Numbered from the stretch's first letter, positions 1-8,215 are shown. The stretch is 27,431 nt of DNA from an uncultured Microbacteriaceae bacterium (GCA_946481135.1 CAMLMQ010000018.1:1-27431), one strand, 5' to 3'. The notes: generated by a model not told the origin, from the sequence alone. Numbers and translations are program-made.

Positions 1-62
1 GGGTCGCGACAACTCTCGGGGGGCGCGAGCCGCGGCGGATATTCCGTGTGGTGGACGAGTAA
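1..62 (+). CDS. 3' end of an unidentified gene (partial)
   Basis: The third forward frame is open from the window edge to a TAA at 60-62 and reads about 19 residues ending in RIFRVVDE. About 14 of its 19 codons end in G or C, more than in the other two forward frames, which fits coding sequence in this genome. Two strong hairpins start three bases after the stop, as expected behind a real gene end. The visible part is too short to name a family, so no function is assigned. Confidence 0.4.
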   Translation, partial: VATTLGGREPRRIFRVVDE

Positions 63-64
63 AG

Positions 65-90
65 GGGGCCGGATCGATCGATCCGGCCCC
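65..90 (+). terminator. Perfect 26-bp palindrome, probable terminator hairpin
   Basis: GGGGCCGGAT is followed by CGATCG and then the exact complement, so the whole 26 bases are self-complementary. It sits three bases after the TAA of the partial gene. There is no U-tract, which is common for actinobacterial terminators. The palindrome could also be a protein-binding site. Confidence 0.6.
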
Positions 91-100
91 GCCCAATAAT

Positions 101-137
101 CGAGTCAGGGCGACAACCCGAATATCGCCCTGACTCG
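101..137 (+). terminator. Second strong hairpin with 13-bp perfect stem
   Basis: CGAGTCAGGGCGA (101-113) pairs exactly with 125-137 around an 11-base loop. It lies 10 bases behind the first palindrome, so the two look like a tandem terminator for the gene ending at 62. No T-run follows. Confidence 0.6.
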
Positions 138-400
138 CCCCCACACGATCGGCATGCTTACCCTTGACGCCGATCCATGGTGGTGGATCTCCGATGCGGA
201 GATGCACCTGCTACTGCGAAGTTACTCCCGGCTCACGTGAACCCCAAGTCGTCATTTCGGGGGACAGAATGCCCCCCGATTGTGCTTCCGGCAGGCCGAT
301 TCGACGGATTGCACGCCGTTCCGGGGTACAGAGCGGGGTGGATGGCCGGTGAGGGCGGGCGAAATCCACCGGATCACGCGCCGGCGCGACGGATTCGCGG
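138..400. other. Gene-free convergent gap
   Basis: Between the tandem hairpins and the stop codon of accE I find no convincing gene. The open frames here (for example from 164 and 177) have scattered third-position bases, no ribosome binding site and no recognisable product. Roughly 140-300 is visibly less GC-rich than the neighbouring genes. Besides the stem at 257-279 there is a small perfect stem, ATCTCCG/CGGAGAT around ATG, near 188-204. No tRNA or known RNA fold was recognised. Confidence 0.5.
257..279 (-). terminator. Possible terminator of the accD-accE operon
   Basis: TCGGGGG (257-263) pairs with CCCCCGA (273-279) around a 9-base loop. It lies about 120 bases beyond the accE stop on the minus strand. 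A G/C-only stem of this kind could stop transcription from the right. The distance from accE and the lack of a U-tract keep confidence low. Confidence 0.3.
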
Positions 401-606
401 TCAGGCGGAGAAGTTGCGCCAGCTGCCGAACGGCAGCGGCTGCCGCAGGGCGCGTCGGCTGCGATCCCATCCCGTCGGCCCGGTCGCGCTGTGGCGCCGG
501 TGCGCCCCGGCGAGCTCGTCGAGCGCGGCGGCGAGGACGGCGGTGACGGCGGCGAGTTCCTCCGGCGTCGGGTTGCCGCCGGTGACGCGGATGTCGGGGG
601 CGTCGC

Positions 607-610
<4 letters not shown>
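401..610 (-). CDS. accE: Acyl-CoA carboxylase epsilon subunit
   Basis: A 69-residue protein with the layout of the small epsilon subunit of actinobacterial acyl-CoA carboxylases (AccE/PccE): an N-terminal strand ([17 protein letters not shown]), an alanine/leucine-rich helix, and a basic C-terminus with W and R residues. Epsilon subunits bind the carboxyltransferase beta subunit and stimulate the biotin-dependent complex. The GTG start at 610-608 overlaps the TGA of accD in a GTGA junction, so the two are translationally coupled and probably equimolar. Sequence conservation in this family is weak. The call rests on the PTPEE motif, the size and its position directly behind accD. Confidence 0.85.
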
Positions 611-2250
<1,640 letters not shown>

Positions 2251-2257
2251 GGCGTTC

Positions 2258-2263
2258 AGCCTA
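2258..2263 (-). promoter_or_regulatory. -10 box TAGGCT for leaderless accD
   Basis: On the minus strand TAGGCT is followed by 7 bases and then GTG at 2250. The same box and spacing occur upstream of the GtrA-like gene. No Shine-Dalgarno sequence precedes the GTG, so the transcript probably begins at or within a base of the start codon. No clear -35 was seen. Confidence 0.6.
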
Positions 2264-2314
2264 CCGACGGCGCTCCCCCGCCCCGTGGCGGGAACCTCCA
2301 AAGAGAGGTCGCGG

Positions 2315-2356
2315 GTTGAGTAGCGCACCGCATCGCGCGGTCCGCGTATCGAAGCC
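2315..2356. repeat. Second copy of the palindromic repeat, possible terminator
   Basis: TTGAGTAGCGC ... CGCGTATCGAAG shares its ends with the copy at 2211-2247. The centre folds as ACCGC (2327-2331) with GCGGT (2337-2341), extended by GCG/CGC. It ends next to the stop codon of the minus-strand gene at 2357, so it may serve as that gene's terminator. Confidence 0.45.
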
Positions 2357-2623
2357 TCAGCGCGGGTCGGTGCCGAACACGTGGCGGGTGAGCGCCTGCA
2401 CGTCGCGGTCGAGCCCGTCGATCTTCGCGTCGACCGCATCGAATCGGGCGGTGACTGCGTCGAAGCGAGCATCGACGACCGCGAACCGCGCGTCGATGAC
2501 GTCCTTGAGGGCATCGACCGAGGTGCGGAGGGCTCGGTTGAAGCTGATCGTCTGCCACGTCAGCATCCCGAAGATCGCCGTCGCGAAGACGCCCATGACC
2601 ACCCAGACCTGCGGTTCGGTCAT
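2357..2623 (-). CDS. Small membrane protein with heptad-repeat coiled coil (paralog A)
   Basis: 88 residues. One transmembrane helix lies at about 6-27 ([18 protein letters not shown]), followed by the conserved WQTISF segment and a coiled coil of 7-residue units of the form ARFDAVD to about residue 78, ending DRDVQALTR. The predicted form is a membrane-anchored rod, probably oligomeric. I know no function for it. ATG 2623 is preferred over an upstream GTG because GGGAAGG stands 8 bases before it, and because the paralog at 7006-7335 then begins with the same MTE. The paralog shares the helix, the WQTISF segment, the C-terminal tail and the promoter layout but has exactly 21 more residues, three heptads. 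The two genes bracket the nonulosonate operon. Confidence 0.75.
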   Translation of the reverse strand: MTEPQVWVVMGVFATAIFGMLTWQTISFNRALRTSVDALKDVIDARFAVVDARFDAVTARFDAVDAKIDGLDRDVQALTRHVFGTDPR

Positions 2624-2661
2624 CGTCGTCACCTTCCCAGTGTCCCTGCCCTGATGGGTCC

Positions 2662-2667
2662 GACGCT
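2662..2667 (-). promoter_or_regulatory. Candidate -10 (TAGCGT) of paralog A
   Basis: Minus-strand GGGTAGCGTCGG (2660-2671) matches GGGTACCGTCGG upstream of the paralog at 7371-7382. In both cases exactly 38 bases separate the hexamer from the start codon, with an SD sequence in between. Confidence 0.5.
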
Positions 2668-2805
2668 ACCCATCCGGGGCTTGGTCGGAGGCCGACCGAT
2701 ACCGGCATGTGGAGGGCTCGCCGACGACGCGGGTGGGGAGGCGTCGCCCGCGGTTCACCACGCGGACACCCGGATGTCGGGGCGCCGTCACCGAGGCGGG
2801 TGACC

Positions 2806-3738
2806 GTGAGAGGGCGCCCGGCTCTCAGCACCGGGCGGATCGAGGCGGTCGTGGCGGTTCCGGAGCATCCGGTGGTGTGGGTCGAGTCCCCGCTGCAGCT
2901 GCTCGGCGCCGCCGAGCTGGCCGCCGAGCGCGCGGTGCGGCTGCGGGTCGTGTTCCGGCTGGGTCCGCAGATGTCGGAGACGGCGGCCGAGCTGCTCGCC
3001 CGCGGGGCGTCGTTCGCAGCCTGCATCCCGTACGTCGGCATCCCGTGGTCGGAGCTCTCGCGCGCGGGGGAGTGGATCGTCGGCGACGGGCTGTCGGGGC
3101 AGTTCCGGCTCGCCGCCGCGATCCTGCGGCCGCGCGCCGTGACGCTGCTCGACGACGGCACGATGAGCCTCACCCTCGCGGCGGCTCTCGCCGGGCTCGC
3201 ACCGTTCGAGCGCCCCGGAGCGCGCCCGAGGCCGCTGCGCCGCATTCTCGGTGAACTCGCCCGCGACCACCTGCTGCGCCTCGCCGGTTCGGGGCGTCTC
3301 GCGTTCTTCACGGTGTTCCCCGTCGACCGCCCCGAGTTCGTCGCCGCGGCGGCCCGCGGGGTGCGGCTGCGCGCCAACCGCTTCTCGTGGACCCGCCGCA
3401 CCGCGCGACCTCCGCGGCTGCCGGCCGGCCGCGTCGTGCTCGGCACCGCGCGGGTCGCCGACGGTCTGCTCGACGCGTCGACGCACCGGCGCGACGTCGC
3501 CCGGGTCGCCGCGGTCTCCCCCGTCGTCTACCTCCCGCACCGCCGCGAGCAGGCCGCGGAGGTCGCGGCGATCGGCGCGCTCCCCGGGGTGACCGTGGTC
3601 GAGCCGCACCTGCCGGTCGAGCTGTTCCTCGCGGGGCTGGACGGCCTCGAGGTGGTGTCGTCGGGGTCGAGTGCCGACTCGACCCTCGGGTTCGTCACCC
3701 GCTCGCCCCGGATCGCCTCGTCGGAGCGCCCGTGGTGA
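2806..3738 (+). CDS. Sialyltransferase-like glycosyltransferase
   Basis: About 310 residues, first gene of the nonulosonate operon. It resembles the GT-B bacterial sialyl/polysialyltransferase group (GT38/GT52 type). An N-terminal strand VVWVESPLQLLGA is followed by LLDDG (D116-D117-G118), which fits the D/E-D/E-G motif. YLPHR (P244-H245) lies where the HP motif is expected but with the order reversed, and SSGSS (285-289) fits the serine motif. The likely role is transfer of the CMP-activated sugar made by the next two genes to a surface glycan, in the cytoplasm. GTG 2806 is chosen because GAGGCGG stands 6 bases before it. GTG 2800 and GTG 2851 are alternatives, and the more upstream ATG 2707 gives an implausible Arg/Gly-rich start. 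Its TGA overlaps the next start as GTGA. The family call is from motifs only. Confidence 0.6.
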   Translation: MRGRPALSTGRIEAVVAVPEHPVVWVESPLQLLGAAELAAERAVRLRVVFRLGPQMSETAAELLARGASFAACIPYVGIPWSELSRAGEWIVGDGLSGQFRLAAAILRPRAVTLLDDGTMSLTLAAALAGLAPFERPGARPRPLRRILGELARDHLLRLAGSGRLAFFTVFPVDRPEFVAAAARGVRLRANRFSWTRRTARPPRLPAGRVVLGTARVADGLLDASTHRRDVARVAAVSPVVYLPHRREQAAEVAAIGALPGVTVVEPHLPVELFLAGLDGLEVVSSGSSADSTLGFVTRSPRIASSERPW

Positions 3739-4928
3739 CCGAGCGCGGGGAGGTCGTCGCGATCATCCCGGCCCGGGGCGGCTCGAAGGGCGTTCCGGGA
3801 AAGAACCTCCGGCGGGTCGGCGGGATGCCGCTCGTCGGGCGCGCCGTCGCGGCGGCCCGCCAGGCGACGACCATCGACCGCGTCGTCGTGTCGACCGACG
3901 ACGTCGAGATCGCCGCCGTGGCGCGCGAGTGGGGCGCCGAGGTCGTCGACCGTCCGGCGGAGCTCGCGGGCGACGAGGCGTCGAGCGAGTCGGCGCTGCT
4001 GCACGCGCTCGACGTGCTGCGCTCCCGCGGCGTCACCACGGGGGTCGTCGTGTTCCTGCAGGCGACGTCGCCGTTCATCGACCCCGCCGACCTCGACGAC
4101 GCGGTCGGGCGCGTCGTCGCCGGCGCCGAGTCGTGCGTCTTCGCGGCGGTCGAGTCGTGGGGCTTCCTCTGGCGTCACGGGCGGAACGGGATGACGGGCG
4201 TCAACCACGACCCCTCCGCGCGCCCCCGCCGCCAGGATCGCGAGCCCGAGTACCTCGAGACGGGCGCCTTCTACGTGATGGATGCCGCCGGCTTCCGCGC
4301 CGCGCGTCACCGGTTCTTCGGCCGCACCGGGGTCGCCGTCGTCGCCGAGAGCGGTGCGATCGAGATCGACACCCCGGAGCAGCTGCGCCTCGCCTCGGCG
4401 ATCGCGCCCCTCCTCGCCCCACCGGCGTCGCTCGACGTGGATGCCCTCGTCACCGACTTCGACGGCGTGCACACCGACGACGCGGTGCTCGTCGCGCAGG
4501 ACGGCACCGAGTTCGTGCGCGTGACCCGCGGCGACGGGATGGGCGTCGCGCTGCTGCGCGAGGCCGGCGTGCCGACCCTCATCCTCTCCACCGAGACGAA
4601 CCCCGTCGTCGGCGCCCGCGCCCGCAAGCTCGGCGTCGACGTGCGCCAGGGCCTCGCCGACAAGGCCGCGGCTCTGCGGGCCTGGGCGGCGGAGCGCGGC
4701 CTCGACCTCGACCGGGTCGCCTACCTCGGCAACGACGTCAACGATCTCGCGTGCCTCGACCTCGTCGGCTGGCCGCTCGCCGTGCCCGACGCACACCCCC
4801 GGGTGCTCGCCGCCGCGCGGCTCGTGCTCGGCAGCCCGGGCGGCGCCGGCGCGGTGCGCGAGGCCGCGGAGCGCATCCTCGCCGCCCGCGAGCGCCTCCG
4901 ACCCCGAGAGATCAGGAGAACACCATGA
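3735..4928 (+). CDS. neuA: CMP-nonulosonate synthetase fused to HAD (KdsC-like) phosphatase
   Basis: 397 residues, two domains. Residues 1 to about 225 are an N-acylneuraminate cytidylyltransferase with the CTP-binding motif IPARGGSKGVPGKNL (11-25), VFLQATSPF and EYLETGAFYV. It activates a sialic-type acid to its CMP sugar. Residues from about 235 are a HAD phosphatase of the KdsC type: nucleophile pair D241 and D243 in TDFDGVHTDD, a LADKAAAL lysine, and the GNDVNDLACL magnesium motif. The catalytic residues look intact, so the domain may dephosphorylate a nonulosonate phosphate, although in animal CMAS the homologous domain is regarded as structural. The GTG start overlaps the previous stop (GTGA) and the stop overlaps the neuB ATG (ATGA), so coupling is tight. 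The exact sugar (Neu5Ac, Kdn or another) cannot be read from sequence. Confidence 0.85.
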   Translation: MTERGEVVAIIPARGGSKGVPGKNLRRVGGMPLVGRAVAAARQATTIDRVVVSTDDVEIAAVAREWGAEVVDRPAELAGDEASSESALLHALDVLRSRGVTTGVVVFLQATSPFIDPADLDDAVGRVVAGAESCVFAAVESWGFLWRHGRNGMTGVNHDPSARPRRQDREPEYLETGAFYVMDAAGFRAARHRFFGRTGVAVVAESGAIEIDTPEQLRLASAIAPLLAPPASLDVDALVTDFDGVHTDDAVLVAQDGTEFVRVTRGDGMGVALLREAGVPTLILSTETNPVVGARARKLGVDVRQGLADKAAALRAWAAERGLDLDRVAYLGNDVNDLACLDLVGWPLAVPDAHPRVLAAARLVLGSPGGAGAVREAAERILAARERLRPREIRRTP

Positions 4929-5800
4929 ATGTGCGCATCGGAAGCACCACCGTCGGCGAGGGACTCGCGTGCTACGTCATCGGCGAGATCGGCCTCAACC
5001 ACAACGGCGACGTCGAACTCGCGAAGCGGCTCATCGACGTCGCGGCCGAGGCGGGCGTGCAGGCGGTGAAGTTCCAGAAGCGCACGCCCGAGATCTCGAC
5101 GCCCGCGCACATGCGCGACGTGCCGCGCGAGACGCCGTGGGGCACGATGACCTACCTCGAGTACCGCTACCGGGTCGAGTTCGACCGTGAGCAGTACGTC
5201 GAGATCGGCGACCACGCGACCCTCCGCGGCCTCGACTGGTTCGCGTCGCCGTGGGATGTGCCGAGCGTCGAGTTCCTCGAAGAGCTCAACGTCGTCGCCC
5301 ACAAGGTCGCGTCGGCGTCGGTCACCGACACCGAGCTGCTGCGCGCGCTCGCCGCGACCGGCAAGCCCGTCATCCTCTCGACGGGGATGTCGACGCTCGA
5401 GCAGATCGACGCGGCCGCCGACATCCTCGGCACCGAGCGCCTCGTGCTGCTGCACGCGACGTCGACCTATCCGATGCCGGCCGAGGAGGCGAATCTGCGG
5501 ATGATCGCGACCCTGCGGTCGCTCTACCCCGGGGTGCCGGTGGGCTACTCGGGCCACGAGCCGGGCCTGCAGATCTCGCTCGCCGCCGCCGCGCTCGGCG
5601 CCGCCGCGATCGAGCGGCACATCACCCTCGACCGCACGATGTGGGGCTCCGACCACGCCGCGTCGCTCGAACCGACCGGCCTGCAGCACCTCGTGCGCGA
5701 CATCCGGATCATCGAGACGGCGATGGGCGACGGCGTGAAGCGCATCATGCCCGGCGAGGTCGCGCCGATGCAGAAGCTGCGTCGGGTGCCCGCCGCGTGA
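4925..5800 (+). CDS. neuB: NeuB-family nonulosonate synthase without SAF domain
   Basis: 291 residues. The TIM-barrel NeuB domain is complete: YVIGEIGLNHNGD near the N-terminus, AVKFQKR, ETPWGTMTYLEY, WFASPWD, STGMSTLEQI, GYSGHEPG, and HITLDR followed by WGSDHAASLEP. It condenses phosphoenolpyruvate with an N-acyl-mannosamine-type or mannose-type sugar, free or phosphorylated. Classical NeuB has about 345 residues with a C-terminal SAF (antifreeze-like) domain that reaches the partner's active site. This protein stops soon after GEVAPMQKLRRV, so SAF is absent. AGGAG lies 8 bases before the ATG. No NeuC epimerase or NeuD acetyltransferase gene is nearby, so the precursor must come from elsewhere or be a common hexose. 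Confidence 0.88.
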   Translation: MNVRIGSTTVGEGLACYVIGEIGLNHNGDVELAKRLIDVAAEAGVQAVKFQKRTPEISTPAHMRDVPRETPWGTMTYLEYRYRVEFDREQYVEIGDHATLRGLDWFASPWDVPSVEFLEELNVVAHKVASASVTDTELLRALAATGKPVILSTGMSTLEQIDAAADILGTERLVLLHATSTYPMPAEEANLRMIATLRSLYPGVPVGYSGHEPGLQISLAAAALGAAAIERHITLDRTMWGSDHAASLEPTGLQHLVRDIRIIETAMGDGVKRIMPGEVAPMQKLRRVPAA

Positions 5801-5810
5801 GCACCCACGC

Positions 5811-7040
5811 ATGAGGATGCTGGCGCTCGCCGACTCCGACTCGTATGTGAAGTGGGGGGCGGCGCTCATCGGCTCGCTCGGGCCCGAATGGGAGTGCGAG
5901 CTGCTCGTCGTCGAGTCGTCGATCGTCGTGAGCGAGACGCAGCTCGACGCGGCGCTCGCCGGAAGCGGGATCGTGGCGGCGGGTCGGGTGGCGCCCGTGG
6001 ACGTCGTCGCGCGCGTCGCCGAACGCCGACCCGACGTGGTGCTCGCGGCGACCGCCGGGCCGATCGCGCGCATCCTCATGCGGATGATCGCGCGGCTCGA
6101 GCCGCGGCCCGTGCTCGTCGCGGGGCTGCCGGGCATCTCGATCCCGCCGACCCGCAAGGCGCTGCAGTATCGGCGGCAGGCCGACCTCGTCGTGCTGCAT
6201 TCGCGGCGGGAGGTGCGCGAGTTCGCCGAGCTCGCCGCCTCGACGGGTGGCGACCATCGGTTCGGTCTCGCGACGCTGCCCTTCGCCGACCGCCGCCCGG
6301 CGTCGGGCACCGACCTCGTGTTCGCGGCGCAGGCGATCGTGCCCGCCACGCGGGAGGATCGCCTCGAGGTCGCGCGGATGCTGCGCGACGCCGCGCGCGC
6401 CGACCCGACGAAGCGGGTCGTCGTCAAGGTGCGGGCCCTTCCGGGTGAACACCAGACGCATCCGGAGCGCGACGCCTATCCCGGCCTGCTGGAGACGCTC
6501 GGCGACCTCCCGTCGAACCTCGTCGTGAGCGCGGCGCCGATGGCGGAGGCGCTCGACACCGCCGAAGGGCTCGTCACCGTCTCGTCGACGGCCGCCGTCG
6601 AGGCGATCGCCCGCGGCATCCCGGTGATCGCGCTCGACACGTTCGGCGTCTCGCGCGGGCTCATCAACCCCGTGTTCGGCGGCAGCGGACTCTTCGGCGG
6701 GGCGGCGGCGGTGATCGGGCGGGAGTTCCGGCATCCCGATGCGGGCTGGCTCGACGACAACTACTTCCACCCGGGCGAGGATGCCGACTGGAGCGCCCAG
6801 GTGACCGCGCTCGTCGCGGCGCGTCGGGCGGGGGAGCTCGCACCGCGCGTGGTGCCGGCGGCTCCGGGGGGGCGCCTGCGGGCCGCGTGGGATCGGCGGA
6901 TCGCGTTCGGCCCCGCCGACCGCTCGCTCGGTGGCCGCGTCGCGTTCGTCATCGGGGTGCCGCTGCGCGCCGGGGTGCGGCTCGCGCGTCGTGTGCGCGC
7001 GGGGCTCAGTGCGGATCGGCGCCGAACACGCGCCGCGTGA
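5811..7040 (+). CDS. DUF6716-type putative glycosyltransferase
   Basis: 409 residues, last gene of the operon. It matches my memory of the actinobacterial DUF6716 putative glycosyltransferases: N-terminal MLALADSDSYVKWGAAL, a GISIPPTRKALQYR segment, and a C-terminal GT-B half. That half contains GEHQTHPE (H217-P218) and TVSSTAAVEAI (S258-S259-T260), which look like the HP and SS/T motifs of bacterial sialyltransferases and Kdo transferases. With neuA and neuB upstream, it probably uses a CMP-nonulosonate donor. The start at 5811 follows the neuB stop by 10 bases with only a poor SD; ATG 5817 is possible. The last 35 bases overlap the 3' end of the convergent paralog B gene. Confidence 0.65.
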   Translation: MRMLALADSDSYVKWGAALIGSLGPEWECELLVVESSIVVSETQLDAALAGSGIVAAGRVAPVDVVARVAERRPDVVLAATAGPIARILMRMIARLEPRPVLVAGLPGISIPPTRKALQYRRQADLVVLHSRREVREFAELAASTGGDHRFGLATLPFADRRPASGTDLVFAAQAIVPATREDRLEVARMLRDAARADPTKRVVVKVRALPGEHQTHPERDAYPGLLETLGDLPSNLVVSAAPMAEALDTAEGLVTVSSTAAVEAIARGIPVIALDTFGVSRGLINPVFGGSGLFGGAAAVIGREFRHPDAGWLDDNYFHPGEDADWSAQVTALVAARRAGELAPRVVPAAPGGRLRAAWDRRIAFGPADRSLGGRVAFVIGVPLRAGVRLARRVRAGLSADRRRTRAA

Positions 7041-7335
7041 GCGCCTGAACGTCGCGGTCGATGCCCTCGATCTTCTGCTCGACGCCACCGAGTCGGGTGT
7101 CGACGGCACCGAGTCGGGTCTCGATCCCGGTGAAGCGCGCGTCGACGGCGTCGAACCGCGCGTCGACCGCGTGGAATCGCGCCTCGGTCGCCTCGCGAAA
7201 GCCGTCGAGCCGAGCGTTGACGGCCTCGCTCGAGAGTCGAATGGCGCGGGTGAAGCTGATCGTCTGCCAGCTCATCATGCCGAGGATCGACGCCGTGAAG
7301 GCACCGATGAGCACCCACCCCTGAAGCTCGGTCAC
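7006..7335 (-). CDS. Small membrane protein with heptad-repeat coiled coil (paralog B)
   Basis: 109 residues: a transmembrane helix at about 7-25 (WVLIGAFTASILGMMSW), the WQTISFTRA segment, then a long coiled coil of units such as ARFDAVD, TRLGAVD and QKIEGID, ending [13 protein letters not shown]. It is clearly homologous to the 88-residue protein at 2357-2623. The 21-residue difference equals three heptads, so the rod has grown or shrunk by whole repeats. GTG 7335 is preferred over GTG 7344 because GGAGGGG then stands at a normal distance and both paralogs start with MTE. It is convergent with, and overlaps by 35 bases, the last gene of the nonulosonate operon. Function unknown. Confidence 0.75.
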   Translation of the reverse strand: MTELQGWVLIGAFTASILGMMSWQTISFTRAIRLSSEAVNARLDGFREATEARFHAVDARFDAVDARFTGIETRLGAVDTRLGGVEQKIEGIDRDVQALTRRVFGADPH

Positions 7336-7373
7336 CTCGATCACCCCTCCATTGTCGTCGCGCGATGCGCCCG

Positions 7374-7379
7374 ACGGTA
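7374..7379 (-). promoter_or_regulatory. Candidate -10 (TACCGT) of paralog B
   Basis: Minus-strand GGGTACCGTCGG (7371-7382) is nearly identical to the element before paralog A. The spacer from hexamer to start codon is also 38 bases. The promoter seems to have been duplicated with the gene. Confidence 0.5.
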
Positions 7380-7385
7380 CCCGGG

Positions 7386-8192
7386 CTACGGCGCGCTGTC
7401 GCCGAGCCGTGAGGGACGTGTGGACGAGCGACGGTTCCGATGGGTGTCAGGAACCGGGCGACCCACGAGGCGAGCGAGACCCCACGCGGTGACGCGCAGC
7501 ATCGCCTCGACGACGATCGCGCGGCTCATCTTCGACCGGCCCGCGGTGCGCTCCCGGAACTCGATCGGACGTTCGACGATGCCCCACCCGGCGTCGACCG
7601 TGCGCAGGGTCATGTCGATCTGGAAGCAGTAGCCGCGGGAGTCGATCTCGTGCAGCGGCATCCCGCGCAGCACGTCGGCACGGTACGCGCGGTAGCCGGC
7701 CGTGACGTCGCGGATCGGCAGCCGCAGCATGACACGGGCGTACGCGTTGCCCGCCCGGCTGAGCAGACGCCTCCCTGCGGCCCAGTCGGTGAGGCCGCCG
7801 CCGGGCACGTAGCGCGAGCCGATCGCGAGCCCCACCGCGGGGTCGTCGAGCGCGGCGAGCAACGACGGCAGGGCGGATGCCGGATGCGAGCCGTCGGCAT
7901 CCATCTCGACGACCACGTCGTAGCCGCGCTCGAGGGCGAGGTCGAACCCCGCGACGTACGCGCGGCCGAGGCCGTCCTTCGCCCGACGGTGCAGCACGCT
8001 CACCCGGTCGTCGGCCGCGGCGAGCCGGTCGGCGATGGCGCCCGTGCCGTCGGGGCTCGCGTCGTCGACGACGAGCACGTGCACCGACGGCGCCGCGTCG
8101 AGGATGTCGGCGACGGTGCGCTCGATGCTGCCCGCCTCGTCGTACGTGGGCGTCACGACGAGCACCCGCGGGGGCGGCGCGTCGGAAGGCAT
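7386..8192 (-). CDS. Polyprenol-monophosphomannose synthase (GT2)
   Basis: 268 residues of the dolichol/polyprenol-phosphate mannosyltransferase family (Ppm1/DPM1 type). It transfers mannose from GDP-mannose to polyprenyl phosphate at the cytoplasmic membrane face, for later GT-C mannosylation of lipoglycans or proteins. Motifs: VVTPTYDEAGSIERTV, VVDDASPDGT, the metal-binding DAD in VEMDADGSHP, GSRYVPGGG and RDVTAGYRAY. There is no C-terminal membrane domain. ATG 8192 is preferred over ATG 8201: the latter overlaps the TAGGAT -10 box, whereas 8192 lies 7 bases after it, which makes the gene leaderless. It is divergent from birA with only 23 bases between the starts. Confidence 0.88.
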   Translation of the reverse strand: MPSDAPPPRVLVVTPTYDEAGSIERTVADILDAAPSVHVLVVDDASPDGTGAIADRLAAADDRVSVLHRRAKDGLGRAYVAGFDLALERGYDVVVEMDADGSHPASALPSLLAALDDPAVGLAIGSRYVPGGGLTDWAAGRRLLSRAGNAYARVMLRLPIRDVTAGYRAYRADVLRGMPLHEIDSRGYCFQIDMTLRTVDAGWGIVERPIEFRERTAGRSKMSRAIVVEAMLRVTAWGLARLVGRPVPDTHRNRRSSTRPSRLGDSAP

Positions 8193-8199
8193 GAGCGCC

Positions 8200-8209
8200 A
8201 TCCTAGGCT
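8200..8209. promoter_or_regulatory. Overlapping divergent -10 boxes for ppm and birA
   Basis: Minus-strand TAGGAT occupies 8205-8200 and plus-strand TAGGCT 8204-8209, sharing two base pairs within CCTAGG. The starts lie 7 bases (ATG 8192) and 6 bases (GTG 8216) beyond, so both mRNAs should be leaderless. RNA polymerase can occupy only one direction at a time. Confidence 0.65.
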
Positions 8210-8215
8210 CGCCGT

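Noticed and set aside
65..90. Palindrome as a phage attachment or resolution site
   Set aside because: There is no integrase, tRNA end or direct repeat nearby. Its position three bases behind a stop codon is better explained by a terminator.
2396..2520. CRISPR-like or VNTR array in the 21-base repeats
   Set aside because: The repeats are in frame and degenerate and encode a heptad coiled coil. There are no spacers or cas genes.
8193..8201. Upstream ATG 8201 for the polyprenol-phosphate mannose synthase
   Set aside because: The ATG overlaps the TAGGAT box. ATG 8192 has the 7-base spacing seen at other leaderless genes here.
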